A stretch of DNA of 64,000 bases from Hyperoplus lanceolatus. Lineage: Eukaryota; Chordata; Actinopteri; Uranoscopiformes; Ammodytidae. The translations under genes were made by a program, and so were the position numbers. Location of the stretch: contig CM049404.1 of NCBI GenBank assembly GCA_026929865.2, positions 3,040,001 through 3,104,000 of the forward strand, given 5' to 3'. The stretch's first letter is position 1. Each line of letters begins with the position of its first letter. Under the pieces are notes generated by a model. That model was not told the DNA's origin, ran no database searches, and worked only from the letters and a program-made list of their open reading frames with translations. Below, piece by piece: positions 46,558 to 58,340 of the stretch.

Positions 46558-46852
46558 GCCTGGCACTGCCCGCCTACCTACTTCCGCTCCATTTTAATTT
46601 CCCTTCAGTAGTCAGTCTTTTTGGCGGTCCAACCAGTGAACAGGGGGAGTAGCTCAGAAGCCGGCACATGACATACGTCACGACCAAACGTTATGTGATT
46701 GGTTGGCAAATCCAGAGTGGCACTGGGCACATCCAATAGTTTTAAACTTCAACAGACTCCCACCTTCAAGTGAGTTAACGTTTTTGTCAATTGAGCGATG
46801 CCAGACCTTCTATACAAATGAAATGAAGTACGATGGTCTGGTAGGACCAGGC
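46558..46852. mobile_element. Short TIR element flanked by TA (copy 2)
   Basis: Inverted relative to 7134-7457. It starts GCCTGGCACTGCCCGCC, ends 'tggtctggtaggaccaggc', and has TA on each side (46556-46557, 46853-46854). Confidence 0.6.
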
Positions 46853-46854
46853 TA

Positions 46855-47895
46855 ATCACCTGCTGTATCCCTGGTCACAATAGATAGAGCATAGCAGTGT
46901 TTTGATAAATCTACACGTTGCACACACTTCTTGCAGACAGCAGACGCAACCTTCCTTTGCCTACTGTCACTTGATGTGTTCAAAAATCTTAGGTCATCAG
47001 ATAACTGTTTGAATTGTGCTTGCTGTGAAAAATGGCTTCCCTCTTTTATTTCTCTCTCTTCTTAGATTAATTTATTTTTGCCCAGAGGCTTTTCCTACCA
47101 CCTACATCACCCCGACCACTCTCAACACAAACACTGTGCCAACCGCTAAAGATGCTCTGATAAAGCAATCAGTCACATTGGTCTTGGTCTCCACACTCTC
47201 AGCCTGAGAATAAACTGTGATAACACTCCTTTGTTTCTCCAGAGAGGAGAGGATAAGAGAGAGGGGAAAGGGAGAAAAGATCAGAGAACATGGCAACACG
47301 AGAGAAGGACAGTGTGTGAGAGGGGACAAGAGTAGAACTAGAGAGAGTTGACTTTGGTTGTCTCAAGAGGAGGAGGGCTGTTAATACTGCCTGGCTGAGA
47401 TCTTCTTGCTCATGAAAATGACAACCGGCAGGGGAAATAAGATGATAGTGGGGAATCAGGGCAGTCAAGTCTGCTCCGGCTGATGTACTGCTCTGTCAAA
47501 AGTTGAATTAAATACAGTGCTAAATTGTGACTCTGGATGGTACTTCTGTATAAAGTAAGTTGTGTTGCTCACTCAAATTAACAACACAGTAAAAGTGGCA
47601 CATGTATAGCTGTGCAACTGTATGTCAACTTGTCGACAAGAACATGTTTTACTGAAAGTACAATACCTTTGGATGAACTCAAGTGTGCATGCTGCCTCTT
47701 CTTGATATTCGAGATTAAGTGTCCCTGGTGTTTCTCCTGAAACTAAACTTGGAAAACAATTTTCAAGCTTTGTTAGATAGTAGGGATGGGCATTTTAAGA
47801 AATTTCATCGGGAAAATTAACGATCAATTATCGATTAATCGTTATCTTTTTACATATTAAAAAATGCCAACAGAACATCCAAAATACAGCGTTTT
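46855..47895. other. Intergenic, nothing firm
   Basis: A stretch near 47785-47850 ('tagggatgggcattttaaga', 'atcaattatcgattaatcg') resembles fish hAT-type sequence, but I cannot place its ends. Otherwise featureless. Confidence 0.4.
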
Positions 47896-48935
47896 TACCA
47901 TAGACTGTATACAAGAGGTTTTTACTCAATTACATCTTTATTCCAAGATATTCTAGGCAAACAACAATCTATTAAGACAATGCAACTTTTTAAAATAAAA
48001 TAATAATAAAATGCGACGCTGGTTAAAGCCAAGCCCCAACCTCAGTGATTTTTACCAGTATCCAATAAGGAAGTGACCACAACTGTAGTAACCCGGTAGT
48101 GCCACTGGGGGCTGTATGCAGAAGAGAGCCATCTCTCATTGACTCCAATGTTAAACATGCCGTTTTCACAGCATTATTAATCCTATTTCAGGCCTGGATT
48201 GAAAAACCATTCTAGTCTTTATGTTTAGTTCATATCTCCATGACAACTCTGAGGGGGGTGAATTTTTTTCTAGCAAGCTAGTTTTTATTCTATTGGAAGT
48301 TAAAATATATGAATTTTAGGGGCGTGGCCTCTTGATTGACAGCTAGCCTCTGTCCCTCACTCAACCTCGAAGGCTAGTTATAAGGGTTAGCATGCTAACT
48401 CAGTAGACAGCAGTGTGTTCATTCCTCCATCCCGTGTGCTGCTTGGGGCTGTACCAACGATGGATTAAGGACTGTGGTTTACAGTTTTTTCGGTGAGTAA
48501 CACTGTATTTACAATTATTATTGTTATGTTACAACTGTACACTGTAGCCTATAGAACCAATTAAAAGCTGTTAGTTTCCACGAGTGTCACAGTGACAGTG
48601 TTAGCTCTGTTATGCCAGCTAAATAAATAGCTAGTAGCCACTACCATGACTTGAGCACCGGGAGGGTTCGGGCGGTGTTTGGGCCGTGAGGGTCGCTGTT
48701 TTACAGTTTATTAAGGGCATGGTACTGTGTTGAATACGTGTGGAATATCGGTTTAAATCATATCATAAATCATGTTGGCTGCATGCTTGTGGAGCCGGTG
48801 TGTCTCTGCCCGGGCCCGAGGTTTTTTCAAGGCTCCATGCCGCTAACGACTGTTTATGGTCAGATGGGCACATAATGGAATCGTTTCAGAAACAAAAGTT
48901 GGGCTGAGCGGTCCAGTTAAACCTTTTACTATCTA
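47896..48935. mobile_element. TIR element 'ACCATAGACTGTATA', possibly P-element-like
   Basis: The left end 'accatagactgtatac' with 'aagaggtttttac' is mirrored at the right by 'aaaccttttactatctatgg'. The interior includes a possible THAP-type exon at 48440-48490. Another similar end, 'tatactatctatggtt', lies at 52038-52052. Family assignment is tentative. Confidence 0.4.
48430..48490 (+). pseudogene. Possible THAP-domain exon fragment
   Basis: In one frame it reads CAAWGCTN; after a one-base shift the next frame reads RWIKDCGLQFFR, followed by a good donor (G/gtgagt). THAP zinc fingers start with a CxxxxCxN core and an FF/FH-x-P stretch, so this looks like a frameshifted THAP first exon as found in P-element-type transposases. 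It is short; chance cannot be ruled out. Confidence 0.35.
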
Positions 48936-49104
48936 TGGGTTAAACATATGGCATAGGAACACTTTTGTGACAAAATATATGCTCACAAGTTTGCGCTCAA
49001 TAATGTTTATAGATGAAGGGGCTATGTGCATCCGTAAAAGCGGCTCCGTTCCACGGTTACTACGATGGTTATTTTTTTATAACAGTCGTATAAACTCAAA
49101 TTAA

Positions 49105-49878
49105 ATATACAATTGTGGCTGTGTTTCTGCATCTGTGTTATCCGTGGATATTATGACGGTTATCGTACTGCATTAACTCAAAAATAAATATACAATTTTT
49201 GTTGTTTCTTCCTTTATTCCAAATGCTATTTTTCTGAAAAAAATTATTGATTGCCTAGTGCATTACTTTTATCTGACTCTTTCTGTATTGTTTGACTCAG
49301 TGGTTGTCTCTCTGTCCTCTTCCAGGTTAACATGGAGGACTGAATGTGTGCCTCTGGTCTCCCTGATCTCTACGTGAAAGAGCGACGGTGTGGCCCTTCA
49401 TCTGGCAGCAACTGAAGTCAACCTACATTCACACTATCCTCATCTTATCTGCTTGTGATAATTGTCATTGATTGTGATATTTTGTGATATATCTTGTTCT
49501 GCGCTGTCCGTCTTTGTAGAAGTATTCCTGCTCTGTAGAAAATCTTTCAAGTTTTTTTTGTGGGATTTTTTCCTAACTTAAGTAAAGTGTTTTACAACAT
49601 TACATAGCCCTGATTAGGCCTATATAAAAAAACATAATTTTATTAATTGATAACTTAACAGCCCCGAATGTATTATCTTTTGACTATTTTTGTGTAATTT
49701 TTAATGAAAATATGCCGAGAATGTTTCATATAGCTTCTCCTGTTAAAATTTCAATGCAAAACTTTTACTTGTAACATAGTAATTTAACAGTTTGGTATTT
49801 GTACTTTTACTTCAGTAAAGGATGTGAATATTTCCTTCTACACTGTTTAATCTTTACCTGGGTCATCTTTGAGTCTGA
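49105..49878. other. Intergenic, nothing recognised
   Basis: AT-rich, with 'tacttttacttcagtaaagg' near 49802, reminiscent of the end of the hAT family at 35371. No defined element. Confidence 0.35.
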
Positions 49879-50899
49879 GGGTGTATTCACACATGCCGTG
49901 TTTAGTTCGGTTGAAACGAACTCAGATGCACTTCTGCCTTCAATGCGCATCTTTCAGGCAGGTGTGAATACAGCAATCACACTCGGGGGCGGACCAAACA
50001 AACGCTCCGAGACCCAGCTGAAGAGGTAGTCTCGGTGCGTTTCCAAACGCACTCTGCTGCAGTTCGTTTGTGGTGTGAATTTGTCCGGACTCGATCCGAC
50101 CCAAATGAAGGAGGCACTGTGCCTTTTCTTTCTTTTCTTTTTAAATAAATAGCCGTCAGCTTCACATTATGGGAAAGTTTTGTTGTTGCCATTGTTAGGA
50201 CGATAAGTTGTGGTTTGACCGGGAGCCCAGAACAATATATTACATTTGATCGAGAGGACGCATAAACATGCTGAATGTGTTCAGCGATCAGATGAAGGAG
50301 AGGGAGCGTCTCTCCACAGTGCCAACAGGTTCACGCTGCGCAAGAAATGTGTGTTTTTATTTTGCTTCCCATGTACGGGACCGTCAATACCCCGTGTCAG
50401 TTTGGAGCTGAACTGCGCCGACCCAGCTGATACACAGCTTAATCAGCTGAGTGTCAGCTTGAGCCTATTCTTCTCGCGTGACGCGCGTCCAGCACCAAAA
50501 CTACAGTAAAAATGATATTTCACATTGTAGGCTACACGCCACATAACGTTGCATTGACATAGGGCTACATATTATAACCATATGAAACAACAATAATCCG
50601 ATGTTTTTCCTCTTTATTTATAGGTTAGATGTTGGCCATTTTATTATTTTTAACCCCATATTATATCAATGATATATATTTCGTAGTTTTAACTTCGTGC
50701 TTCCTGTTTCTCTCCACCCCAGAATGTCTGTCCAATGAATGAATAACCTCAGATCACGTGTGGTTTTGCTTCGTAATGCTGGTTCACTTGCAAAAGGGGC
50801 AATATGAAAGTGGACCACACCAAACAAAAAAAATCAAAACTCCATTTGGTCTGGACCAAAGCAAGTGAACTAGCGGACTTTCCCAGTGTGAATACACCC
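49879..50899. mobile_element. MITE-type element 'GGGTGTATTCACAC', copy 1
   Basis: The ends 'gggtgtattcacac' and 'gtgtgaatacaccc' are perfect inverted repeats. The right part ('tcagatcacgtgtggttttg', 'ctggttcacttgcaaaaggg') is nearly identical to 56690-56760. No transposase. Confidence 0.8.
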
Positions 50900-51029
50900 T
50901 TACATACAAGCAAAATCATTTTCATAAGTGCTTTTAATATAACATAATGTTCTACTTTTACTCAAGTGATATTGTAATTGGTGACTTGTAAAAGAGTCAA
51001 TTCTCTGATATGATGATGAAGATACTTTT

Positions 51030-51405
51030 AATGACCACACAGCCAGGCTGGTGGAATTTGTTTTCAGTACAGCTCCTTGGTACAGGTTCCAACTTTACAT
51101 TGAACATTAGACATACAGACAGGCACAATACATAATACAACAGGGCCATGCTTAATCGTCAGCGTTCAGATTTTAGAATGTTGGAAGGCATAGTGTGCAG
51201 GGTGAGTGGGATCAGAGATGTGTAGTGTCAGTTTGCGGGATAGTAATTCAAGGGATGGTAGGGTGTGCCAATAATTTTGGATGCTGTTGATGCACTCTAA
51301 TTTCTTCCGGGAGAGTGAGTCAAGGCTGGCAAATCAGACTGATGGATAAGGTGAGGATGCTTTCAACGATGGCTGTATAGAAGCGATAGAAAGTGTATTT
51401 AATCA
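51030..51405 (-). pseudogene. LINE (Rex1/L2-like) reverse-transcriptase C-terminus remnant
   Basis: On the - strand it reads FYTAIVESILTLSISL, and further on LPSLELLS and LTLHISDPTHPAHYAF. This is the FYxAIIES...ITV / LPSL...DPSHPAHxLF pattern at the end of fish LINE polyproteins. There are stops and frameshifts between blocks. The sequence then runs into a 3' UTR-like part near 51030. Confidence 0.65.
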
Positions 51406-53219
51406 TTTAATTCAACTGTTGCACCTTAACATAAAACCCTGCTCTAAATATTTTATATAATATATGTTTATTCAAAATCATAGGCTATTAAATTAGTGTT
51501 CTCAACTGTTTATAAATTGAATGTGTCCTCACTTATCATGTATTACTGTTAATAACATTTTCAGTCTGGAGACCAAAATAGAATTAATATTATTACAAAT
51601 ACGTTGAGATCAGCTTGTTCAGCCCTTAGTCAACACTAGGAGACATTTGTTTCAGCTACAAGCTTTTTAATGCCCTCTCTCATGTGCTCGGAGGTGATAT
51701 TGAGAATATGTTCAGCTCTGTTGGAGTTGTTGGATCAAACTGGAGGCAGGGAATTACGTGACTGAGGCTGAGCTCGTCTACCGGTAGGCTAACAAGTAGA
51801 GCGAGTGCTATTAGCGTAGCTCCTGGCTCGAGCTAATGTTGCTAACTTGGTGCACGTCACAGTACTACGGCTAGATGGGACTATCTCCCTCCCCCCAACG
51901 TCGCTACATGCCCTTTTTTGGTACGCGGAAGTGAGGCGGAGTCAAACTCTGGCAAGATGGCGGCGCGCACCCGCCAAGAAAGAAGGGATACTCCTCGGTG
52001 AACTGAGGTCGGCCATGATGCTTTATCCATTATATTATACTATCTATGGTTAAAGCCCGAGGCTATGAGCCAACAATGAGCCAATGCTACGATACCTTTA
52101 AAGTTTAAACACATATGCGCCTCCTAAGATGCTGCCAAAGACTGCATAGGGGCAAGGCACGTTTCTCTGAGTGGTAAAGGACCTAACGTTACTTCATCTA
52201 AAAAACAAAATGTGGAAATTAGTTAACTGATGAAGGCAAAGTAGGAAAGCATAGACGCTAATGTTAGCCGCTAATGCTAGCGGCGCTAACGTGACATGTT
52301 GCACAGGGTCGGATGTAGGCTTCAATGTACAAGTGGTACATAATTCGGTTTAAGTGTTGTACTTATACAAGGTTTCACAATGCTTAACAGAGCTGTACGC
52401 TTATTTTTTTAAATACAAAAAATTCAGTAGCACAAAAATAGATTTGGTAGCACACAAAGTATAATCGAAAACTTGCATAACCTTAACCCTTGCATTTCGC
52501 TCTAATTACCTTTGAGCATGTCATCTTGGTCTCATTTGAGATTCTCAATTAATATTATATCCTATTGTGTGCAGTAATAATTATAGAAGAATGAATAGGG
52601 GTGCACTGATTGCAATTTAGACAAAACCCACCGATTGCAATTGTTTGCTGATTCAGATTTATTTCTCCCCATAAAAATATAAAAATAATATCTATATATT
52701 TTTTGTATATACATATAATTATTATATTAATAATAATAAACATTTTTAGAAAATGTCCCTCTGTTAATTAAAACCAAACTTTAAAACATTAAACATAGCC
52801 TATTAAATAAATAAGTATACATATTGGTACAATTTAGGATAAATTAAATAGGTTGTTGTGAATATGTTGGGAGTAGCTTTTCAGTGGCTTATTGTGTAAG
52901 TTACACAAAGTTTGAAATAAGTCCTTTCAAACTTCGTTTAAATAGACTACTGCTGATTGCTCTCTGCAGCTGAAGGAGTTGCCTTTCAAGCTAGAGCACT
53001 ACAGTGCTGTAAAGCGCTAACTTCCTGTTCTTACCGGCTTCAAAATAAAAGTCAACTCACGTTTGGCTAGCAACAGGCTTTTAATGTGAAGGCGCACAGG
53101 AAATGTTCTGTTTGCACACACGCTAACTTAACTGGGTAATGTAACAAGAGCGGAGAGCCGTGTCCTTCCGGTTATTACCGTTGGTGAAGTTTATTAGACG
53201 CTAGAATCGCCGCACGAGC
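51406..53219. other. Intergenic, repeat-like, unassigned
   Basis: It contains a GC-rich gene-start-like patch ('caagatggcggcgcgcaccc', 51954) next to 'tatactatctatggtt' (52038), a pairing also common in fish transposon ends, and AT-rich sequence from 52380 to 52930. I see no supported exon. Confidence 0.35.
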
Positions 53220-53376
53220 ATGGCAGTGACGTGCGGTGAGGTCAGTGAGTGGGTAGGCACTGAGTTCTGAAAGCCAGATTTCTCTAAACCTATATATCGT
53301 TAAATCAAAAACAATAAACAACAAACAGGCACGCACGGCCGATTTCAAATAAGTTCCTCCCTATTTCTCTCTCTCT

Positions 53377-53442
53377 CACACACACACACACCACACCACA
53401 CCACACACACACACCACACCACACACACACACACACACACAC
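53377..53442 (+). repeat. (CA)n microsatellite, interrupted
   Basis: CA tract with repeated CCACAC interruptions, inside the hAT-like element. Confidence 0.95.
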
Positions 53443-53825
53443 GGGACGTATATGAAATGTCACCACGGTGACTGCAGGTTTTCCCGTAGCCTACTGTAGT
53501 TTGGTCTAAATGATTAAACATCGCATCCATCGACCCGTCCCTCACACCAAGGGCTGAAAAAACGTAGGGGAATGAGTCAAACCTTCGCCGATTCAAACTA
53601 GTACTTCTATTCAGCTTCAAAATAAAAGACAGCACTCACCATTCTGTAGGACTACAGCATAACTGATGGCAACTCCACTCCATAAACTTTATCTTAATAG
53701 AGAAAGTACCAGTAGCATATGTCCCATGGACCTGTCCAGCATCAGAATGTAACCATTTATCCACATTGCACAGCTTAGGTTTGTCCGTCAGTAACAATGA
53801 AAACACAACTGCTCAATTGAAAATA

Positions 53826-55138
53826 CACTCAAAGAAAATATAAACGCAACACTTTTGTTTTTGCTCCCATTTTTCATGAGATGGACTTAAAGATCTAAAA
53901 TTCATTAAAGATACACAATATTACCATTTCTCTCAAACATTGTTCACAAATCTGTCTAAATGTGTGATAGTGAGCACTTCTGCTTTGCTGAGATAATCCA
54001 TCCTACCTCACAGGTGTGCCACATCAAGATGCTGATCTGACATCATGATTAGTGCACAGGTGTGCCTTAGACTGTCCACAATAAAAGGCCACTCTGAAAT
54101 GTGCATTTTTTTGCTTTATTGGGGGGTCTGGGGACTCAGAACCAGTCAGTATCTGGTGTGACCACCACAACAATGGGCCTCAGGATCTCATCACGGTATC
54201 TCTGTGCATTCAAAATGCCATCAATAAAATGCACCTGTGTTCTTCGTCCATAACAGATGCCTGCCCATACCATAACCCCACCAGCACCATGGGCCACTCG
54301 ATCCACAACATTGACATCAGCAAAGCGCTCACCCACACGACGCCACACACGCTGTCTGCCATCTGCCCTGAACAATGTAAACCGAGATTCATCCGTAAAG
54401 AGAACACCTCTCCAACGTGCCAGACGCCATCGAATGTGAGCATTTGCCCACTCAAGTCTGTTACGGCAACGAGCTGGAGTCAGGTCAAGACCCCGATGAG
54501 GACGACGAGCATGCAGTTGAGCTTCCCTGAGACGGTTTCTGACAGTTTGTGCAGAAATTGTTTGGTTATGCAAACCAATTGATTCAGCAGCTGTCTCAGT
54601 GGCTGGTCTCAGACGATCTTGGAGGTGAACCTGCTGGATGTGGAGGTCCTGGGCTGGTGTGGTTACACGTGGTCTGCAGTTGTGAGGCCGGTTGGATGTA
54701 CTGCCATATTCTCTGAAACGCCTTTGGAGACGGCTTATGGTGGAGAAATGAACATTCAATGCAGGAGCAACAGATCTGGTTGACATTCCTGCTGTCAGCA
54801 TGCCAATTGCACGCTCCCTCAATGCTTGTGGCATCTGTGGCATTTTGCTGTGAGACAAAACTGCACATTTCAGGGTGGCCTTTTATTGTGGACAGTCTAA
54901 GACACACCTGTGCACTAATCATGATGTCAGATCAGCATCTTGATGTGGCACACCTGTGAAGTGGGATGGATTATCTCAGAAAAGCAGAAGTGCTCACTAT
55001 CACACATTTAGACAGATTTGTGAACAATGTTTGAGAGAAATGGTAATATTGTGTATCTGGAATGAATTTTAGATATTTAAGTCCATCTCATGAAAAATGG
55101 GAGCAAAAACAAAAGTGTGTTTATATTTTTGTTGAGTG
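53826..55138 (-). mobile_element. Tc1-like transposon, second copy, internally deleted
   Basis: TA flanks (53824-53825, 55139-55140) and terminal inverted repeats of about 278 bp (53826-54105, 54862-55138) match the copy at 34263-37557. At 1.31 kb it is about 320 bp shorter than an intact copy, because the 3' part of the transposase gene is gone. Confidence 0.92.
54136..54843 (-). pseudogene. Tc1-like transposase, C-terminally truncated
   Basis: An open frame of 235 codons from ATG at 54843: MPQMPQALRERAIGMLTAGM, two helix-turn-helix regions (about 1-110), then VLFTDESRFTLFRADGRQRV with the first catalytic aspartate. It ends RDEILRPIVV, then a frame-shifted VVTPDTDWF tail. The second aspartate (QDNARPH) and the third acidic residue (SPIEHVWD) are deleted, so it cannot catalyse transposition but could still bind the inverted repeats. 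Confidence 0.9.
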
Positions 55139-55858
55139 TAAAATGCAGAATGGATTGCACTCGGTATCAATTCATCCAACCTTATTATTAAATAAACCCC
55201 AAAAAAGTACTCACCAATCTGACTCCCTGGCTGTAGAAAGAAGCAAGATCCCTGTTGCTGCAGTACACCGTCCAAGGCTGGCGCAGGCCTTTCTCTTGCT
55301 ATTCATTCTGTTCCCTTTTAAATTATAATCCAATTTGTTAAAATTCCTCCAGTCTGAAATATCTGCTGTCAGCTGCAATGTTGACTTTAAAATCCGCGGG
55401 GTAACGGCGTAGATGAGCATAGTCGCCGTAATGACGTTGGCCTAAGCTGCGTAAATGTCCAGTAATATCTCGATTTTAATTGGTCCATGAATAATATGTA
55501 ACGTAAAGGCTTCTAGCATACCACATTTACGTCAAAATAAGCACAAATATTTATGCTTATTGGCGTACATGTTAAAGAATACAAATTGAAGTGCGCATGC
55601 GCGAAAAGATTTTTTTGCTTGCCGTCCACAATGAATAGGAAGCAAAGGCACAGGTTATTTTGGCGTAACTTACTAACTGCCACGTTTCTCATCAAAACGT
55701 CTACACTTTTTTGAAGTAATCGCGGATTACATGTAAAGATCGAAATAATTAACAGTAATAATACAAATAGAAGTTTATTAAATAAAACATTTATTTTATT
55801 TTAATTTCTATTTTTTGTACACGGTGCCTACCGTGACCGCACGTCACTGCGCACGAGC

Positions 55859-56538
55859 ACAGATCCCGAGCACACATCTTTCACCAGCCAAAGTGGAGGG
55901 TGGACTCAATAACTTACTCACCTAAGACTCGCAGTGTTAATGTAGAGCCCTCTAAGCAGTGTTGTGCATCTCTCCTCTGTGTTTCAAAGACAACCTCTCC
56001 TCATTAGCACTAGTGCGAGCACTTCATCATCGCACCTGATCAATTTCCGTAGCAAATGCGATCAAAACTGTCACACTGTACAGCCCTGCTTAATGAACTT
56101 AGTTATTTTCGGTTCTAAAGCTGTCCGATGCCAAACTTCGTCTTGACTTCTCATATTTATATTTTGACATCCACGGCAGCTCGCAGGCTGCTGCCTGAGC
56201 CTGTTCTGTTGTCTCCTACTACTAGTTAAGTATCTCCCCCTGCTGGTAGGTTTAATTGCTGCCCATACAGTCTTTGGTGCTGCCACATAGTGAAATTCAT
56301 TGCTGTGATGCCGGACTCACACTGTGCAATACAACGGCTATATGATCAATAACAATTTCATGTGATCGACAATATTCTTAACAGGGGTATGACCTGCAGT
56401 AAAGGTCCACGGGTCAGATTTCAACCCGCAACCACTAAAAATGTGCTTAAAAACATACAACAAAATAAAGATGAAGCAGAGAGAAACGTGAGCAGTAAGT
56501 GTCTAGCTAAAAATTGGCTGAGAACTAATTTAGACTAA
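55859..56538. other. Intergenic, nothing recognised
   Basis: No supported gene or repeat boundary. Short frames at 55964 and 56071 match nothing I know. Confidence 0.5.
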
Positions 56539-56872
56539 GGGTGTATTCACACCTGCCATGTTTAGTTTGGTTATTTGCGGATGGCACAAAGTAAACATGA
56601 TCGCAGTATACAGTATATCTTCATGATTGTTTACAATGTTGCAGTTTTCACTTTGTGTTTCCTGCTTCTCTCCACCCCAGCATGTCTGTCCAATGAATGA
56701 ATGATCTCAGATCACGTGTGGTTTTGCGTCGTAATGCTGGTTCACTTGCAAAAGGGGCAATATGAAAATGGACCACTCCGGAAAAAAAAAAAAAAAAAAA
56801 AAATCAATTCTATTCTATTTGGTCTGGACCTAAGTAAGTGAACTAGCGGATTTTCCCAGTGTGAATACACCC
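56539..56872. mobile_element. MITE-type element 'GGGTGTATTCACAC', copy 2
   Basis: A 334-bp shorter form of 49879-50899 with the same inverted ends and a nearly identical right part. A poly-A run lies at 56782-56802. Confidence 0.8.
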
Positions 56873-57189
56873 TGAGTCAACGATTCTTAGACAAATGATT
56901 TATTTTTTCTGAATTCTTCTGTCATGACTGATACACTATCACTGATACTGTGCACCGATTTATGAATTAAATCAAATTGCTACTCACCAAATAATTTGTA
57001 AGAAGTGGATGGATGAGGATTAATGAAGCACATTGTAACCAAGGTTGTGGTTAATTAACAGTAAAGTGCAGTATTTTTTTTTTAAACATTAAGGTTCGGT
57101 AAAAAAAAATCAAAGGAATTTAATTTAATAGACGGTATATTAACAATTATGCGCTGTTATTATAACATATTTTGCCGTAAATCTACAGC

Positions 57190-57730
57190 AATTATTTACA
57201 GTGTGGAGATACAACCCTGGTTAGCAACACCAGACCCATTAGCATCCTACCTGTTGTCTCCAATGATAAATGGGTTGCAAAGCAGCTGTCCACTTATCTA
57301 AACACAGCCATACGTATACCACTGCATCCAGATCAATTTGGCTTCCCAAATGACCACTCCACAGAAACAGCAAACTGCTACTTTCTTGAAAACATTCAAA
57401 TGGATTTAGACAATGGGGGTGTAATAGGTGCAGTGTTTTCAGATTTAAAGAAGGTTTTTGACACTGTGAATCATGAGGTTCTCCTGTCAAAGCTGTCTTT
57501 TTTAAAACTTTTCCACTGACGAACAGAAGTGGATGAATTCTTATTTACAGGCTCAGCGTATCTTAATCAATAACGGGCCCTCTTTGATTCAGCTTGTATA
57601 TTAATTACCTGCCCTCAGTTAACATACAAGTGTACACTGATGACACAGTGCTTTACGTGCATGCCAAAAGTAAGCAACAAAGCTGCACACCAACTGACTG
57701 AAGCCATGGGCCATGTATCTGGCAGGATAA
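57190..57730 (+). pseudogene. LINE (L2-like) reverse-transcriptase remnant
   Basis: It reads RPISILPVVS, then KWVAKQLSTYLNTA, HPDQFGFPNDHSTETANCYF, GVIGAVFSDLKKVFDTVNHE and VLLSKLS. After a gap come YINYLPSVNIQ-like sequence and YTDDTVLYVHAK, the catalytic (A/T)DD box. These are RT domains 1-5 in order. Stops and deletions break the frame. Confidence 0.8.
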
Positions 57731-57959
57731 TTAACTCCTGCCTACACGTGAATATTAGTGAAATAGCATCCTGTCTGTTAATGAATGAGCATGGTCCCTC
57801 CCTATCATAAATCAAATGATGGTTATTCCAACCTCTGCCCTGACAAGACCATTCATTGTGGCTCTCACAGCTTCTCTGCCGCATGAGGCTGACCATGGAT
57901 GGGGCAAGGAGCTGAATATCCTGGTTTTCTTTCCAAGTACATTTAACATCCCAAAAACC

Positions 57960-58340
57960 ACCTGATGCCTGTGTGCTGAGGGACAGCCCAGTCTACCTTC
58001 AGCAGCTGTATCCACCAGAAGGGAGCTGCATTCTGGGAGATAGTGGATACCCCTGCCTAACTGGCCCCATCCGTCTGATAACACCTTATCGGTCCCATTT
58101 CTGAATCCTGTGCAAACCCGATTTAATACGAAGCAGTCCAGGGCCAGGTGCGTCATTGAGCGTGCCTTCGGAATGATGAAAACCTGTTGGAGCTCAATCA
58201 TCTTCCACAGCCTGAAAAGGAAGATGCCAGGACAGGTGACAACAGCAACAATGGTCCAGAAACTGGAAGCATGGGAGATGGTGTGAGGGATCTCTTGGCT
58301 GCAGCAGTGTCCGCAACCATTTCATTACATCACTTCAAAA
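57960..58340 (+). pseudogene. PIF/Harbinger (HARBI1-type) transposase remnant
   Basis: Frames contain GSCILGDSGYPCL, then LITPYRSHF, and, after a shift, SRARCVIERAFGMMKTCWSS. HARBI1 nucleases have GDSGYP-x-PxLxTPY (aspartate) and ERxFGxLKxRW (glutamate) in this order. It is frameshifted and inactive, and joined directly to the LINE remnant at 57190-57730. Confidence 0.75.

Larger units (their letters stand above)
53220..55850. mobile_element. hAT-like element with a Tc1-like insertion inside
   Basis: The ends GCAGTGACGTGCGGTGAGGT (53223) and (rc) GCAGTGACGTGCGGTCACGG (ending 55850) match. GCACGAGC occurs at 53212-53219 and 55851-55858 as an 8-bp target duplication. The Tc1-like element at 53826-55138 accounts for half its length. 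The rest is about 1.3 kb, without a recognisable transposase. Confidence 0.8.

Noticed and set aside
51950-52050. A gene start at 'caagatggcggcgcgcaccc'
   Set aside because: The frame is short, the neighbouring sequence looks like a transposon end, and no splice donor gives a sensible continuation.
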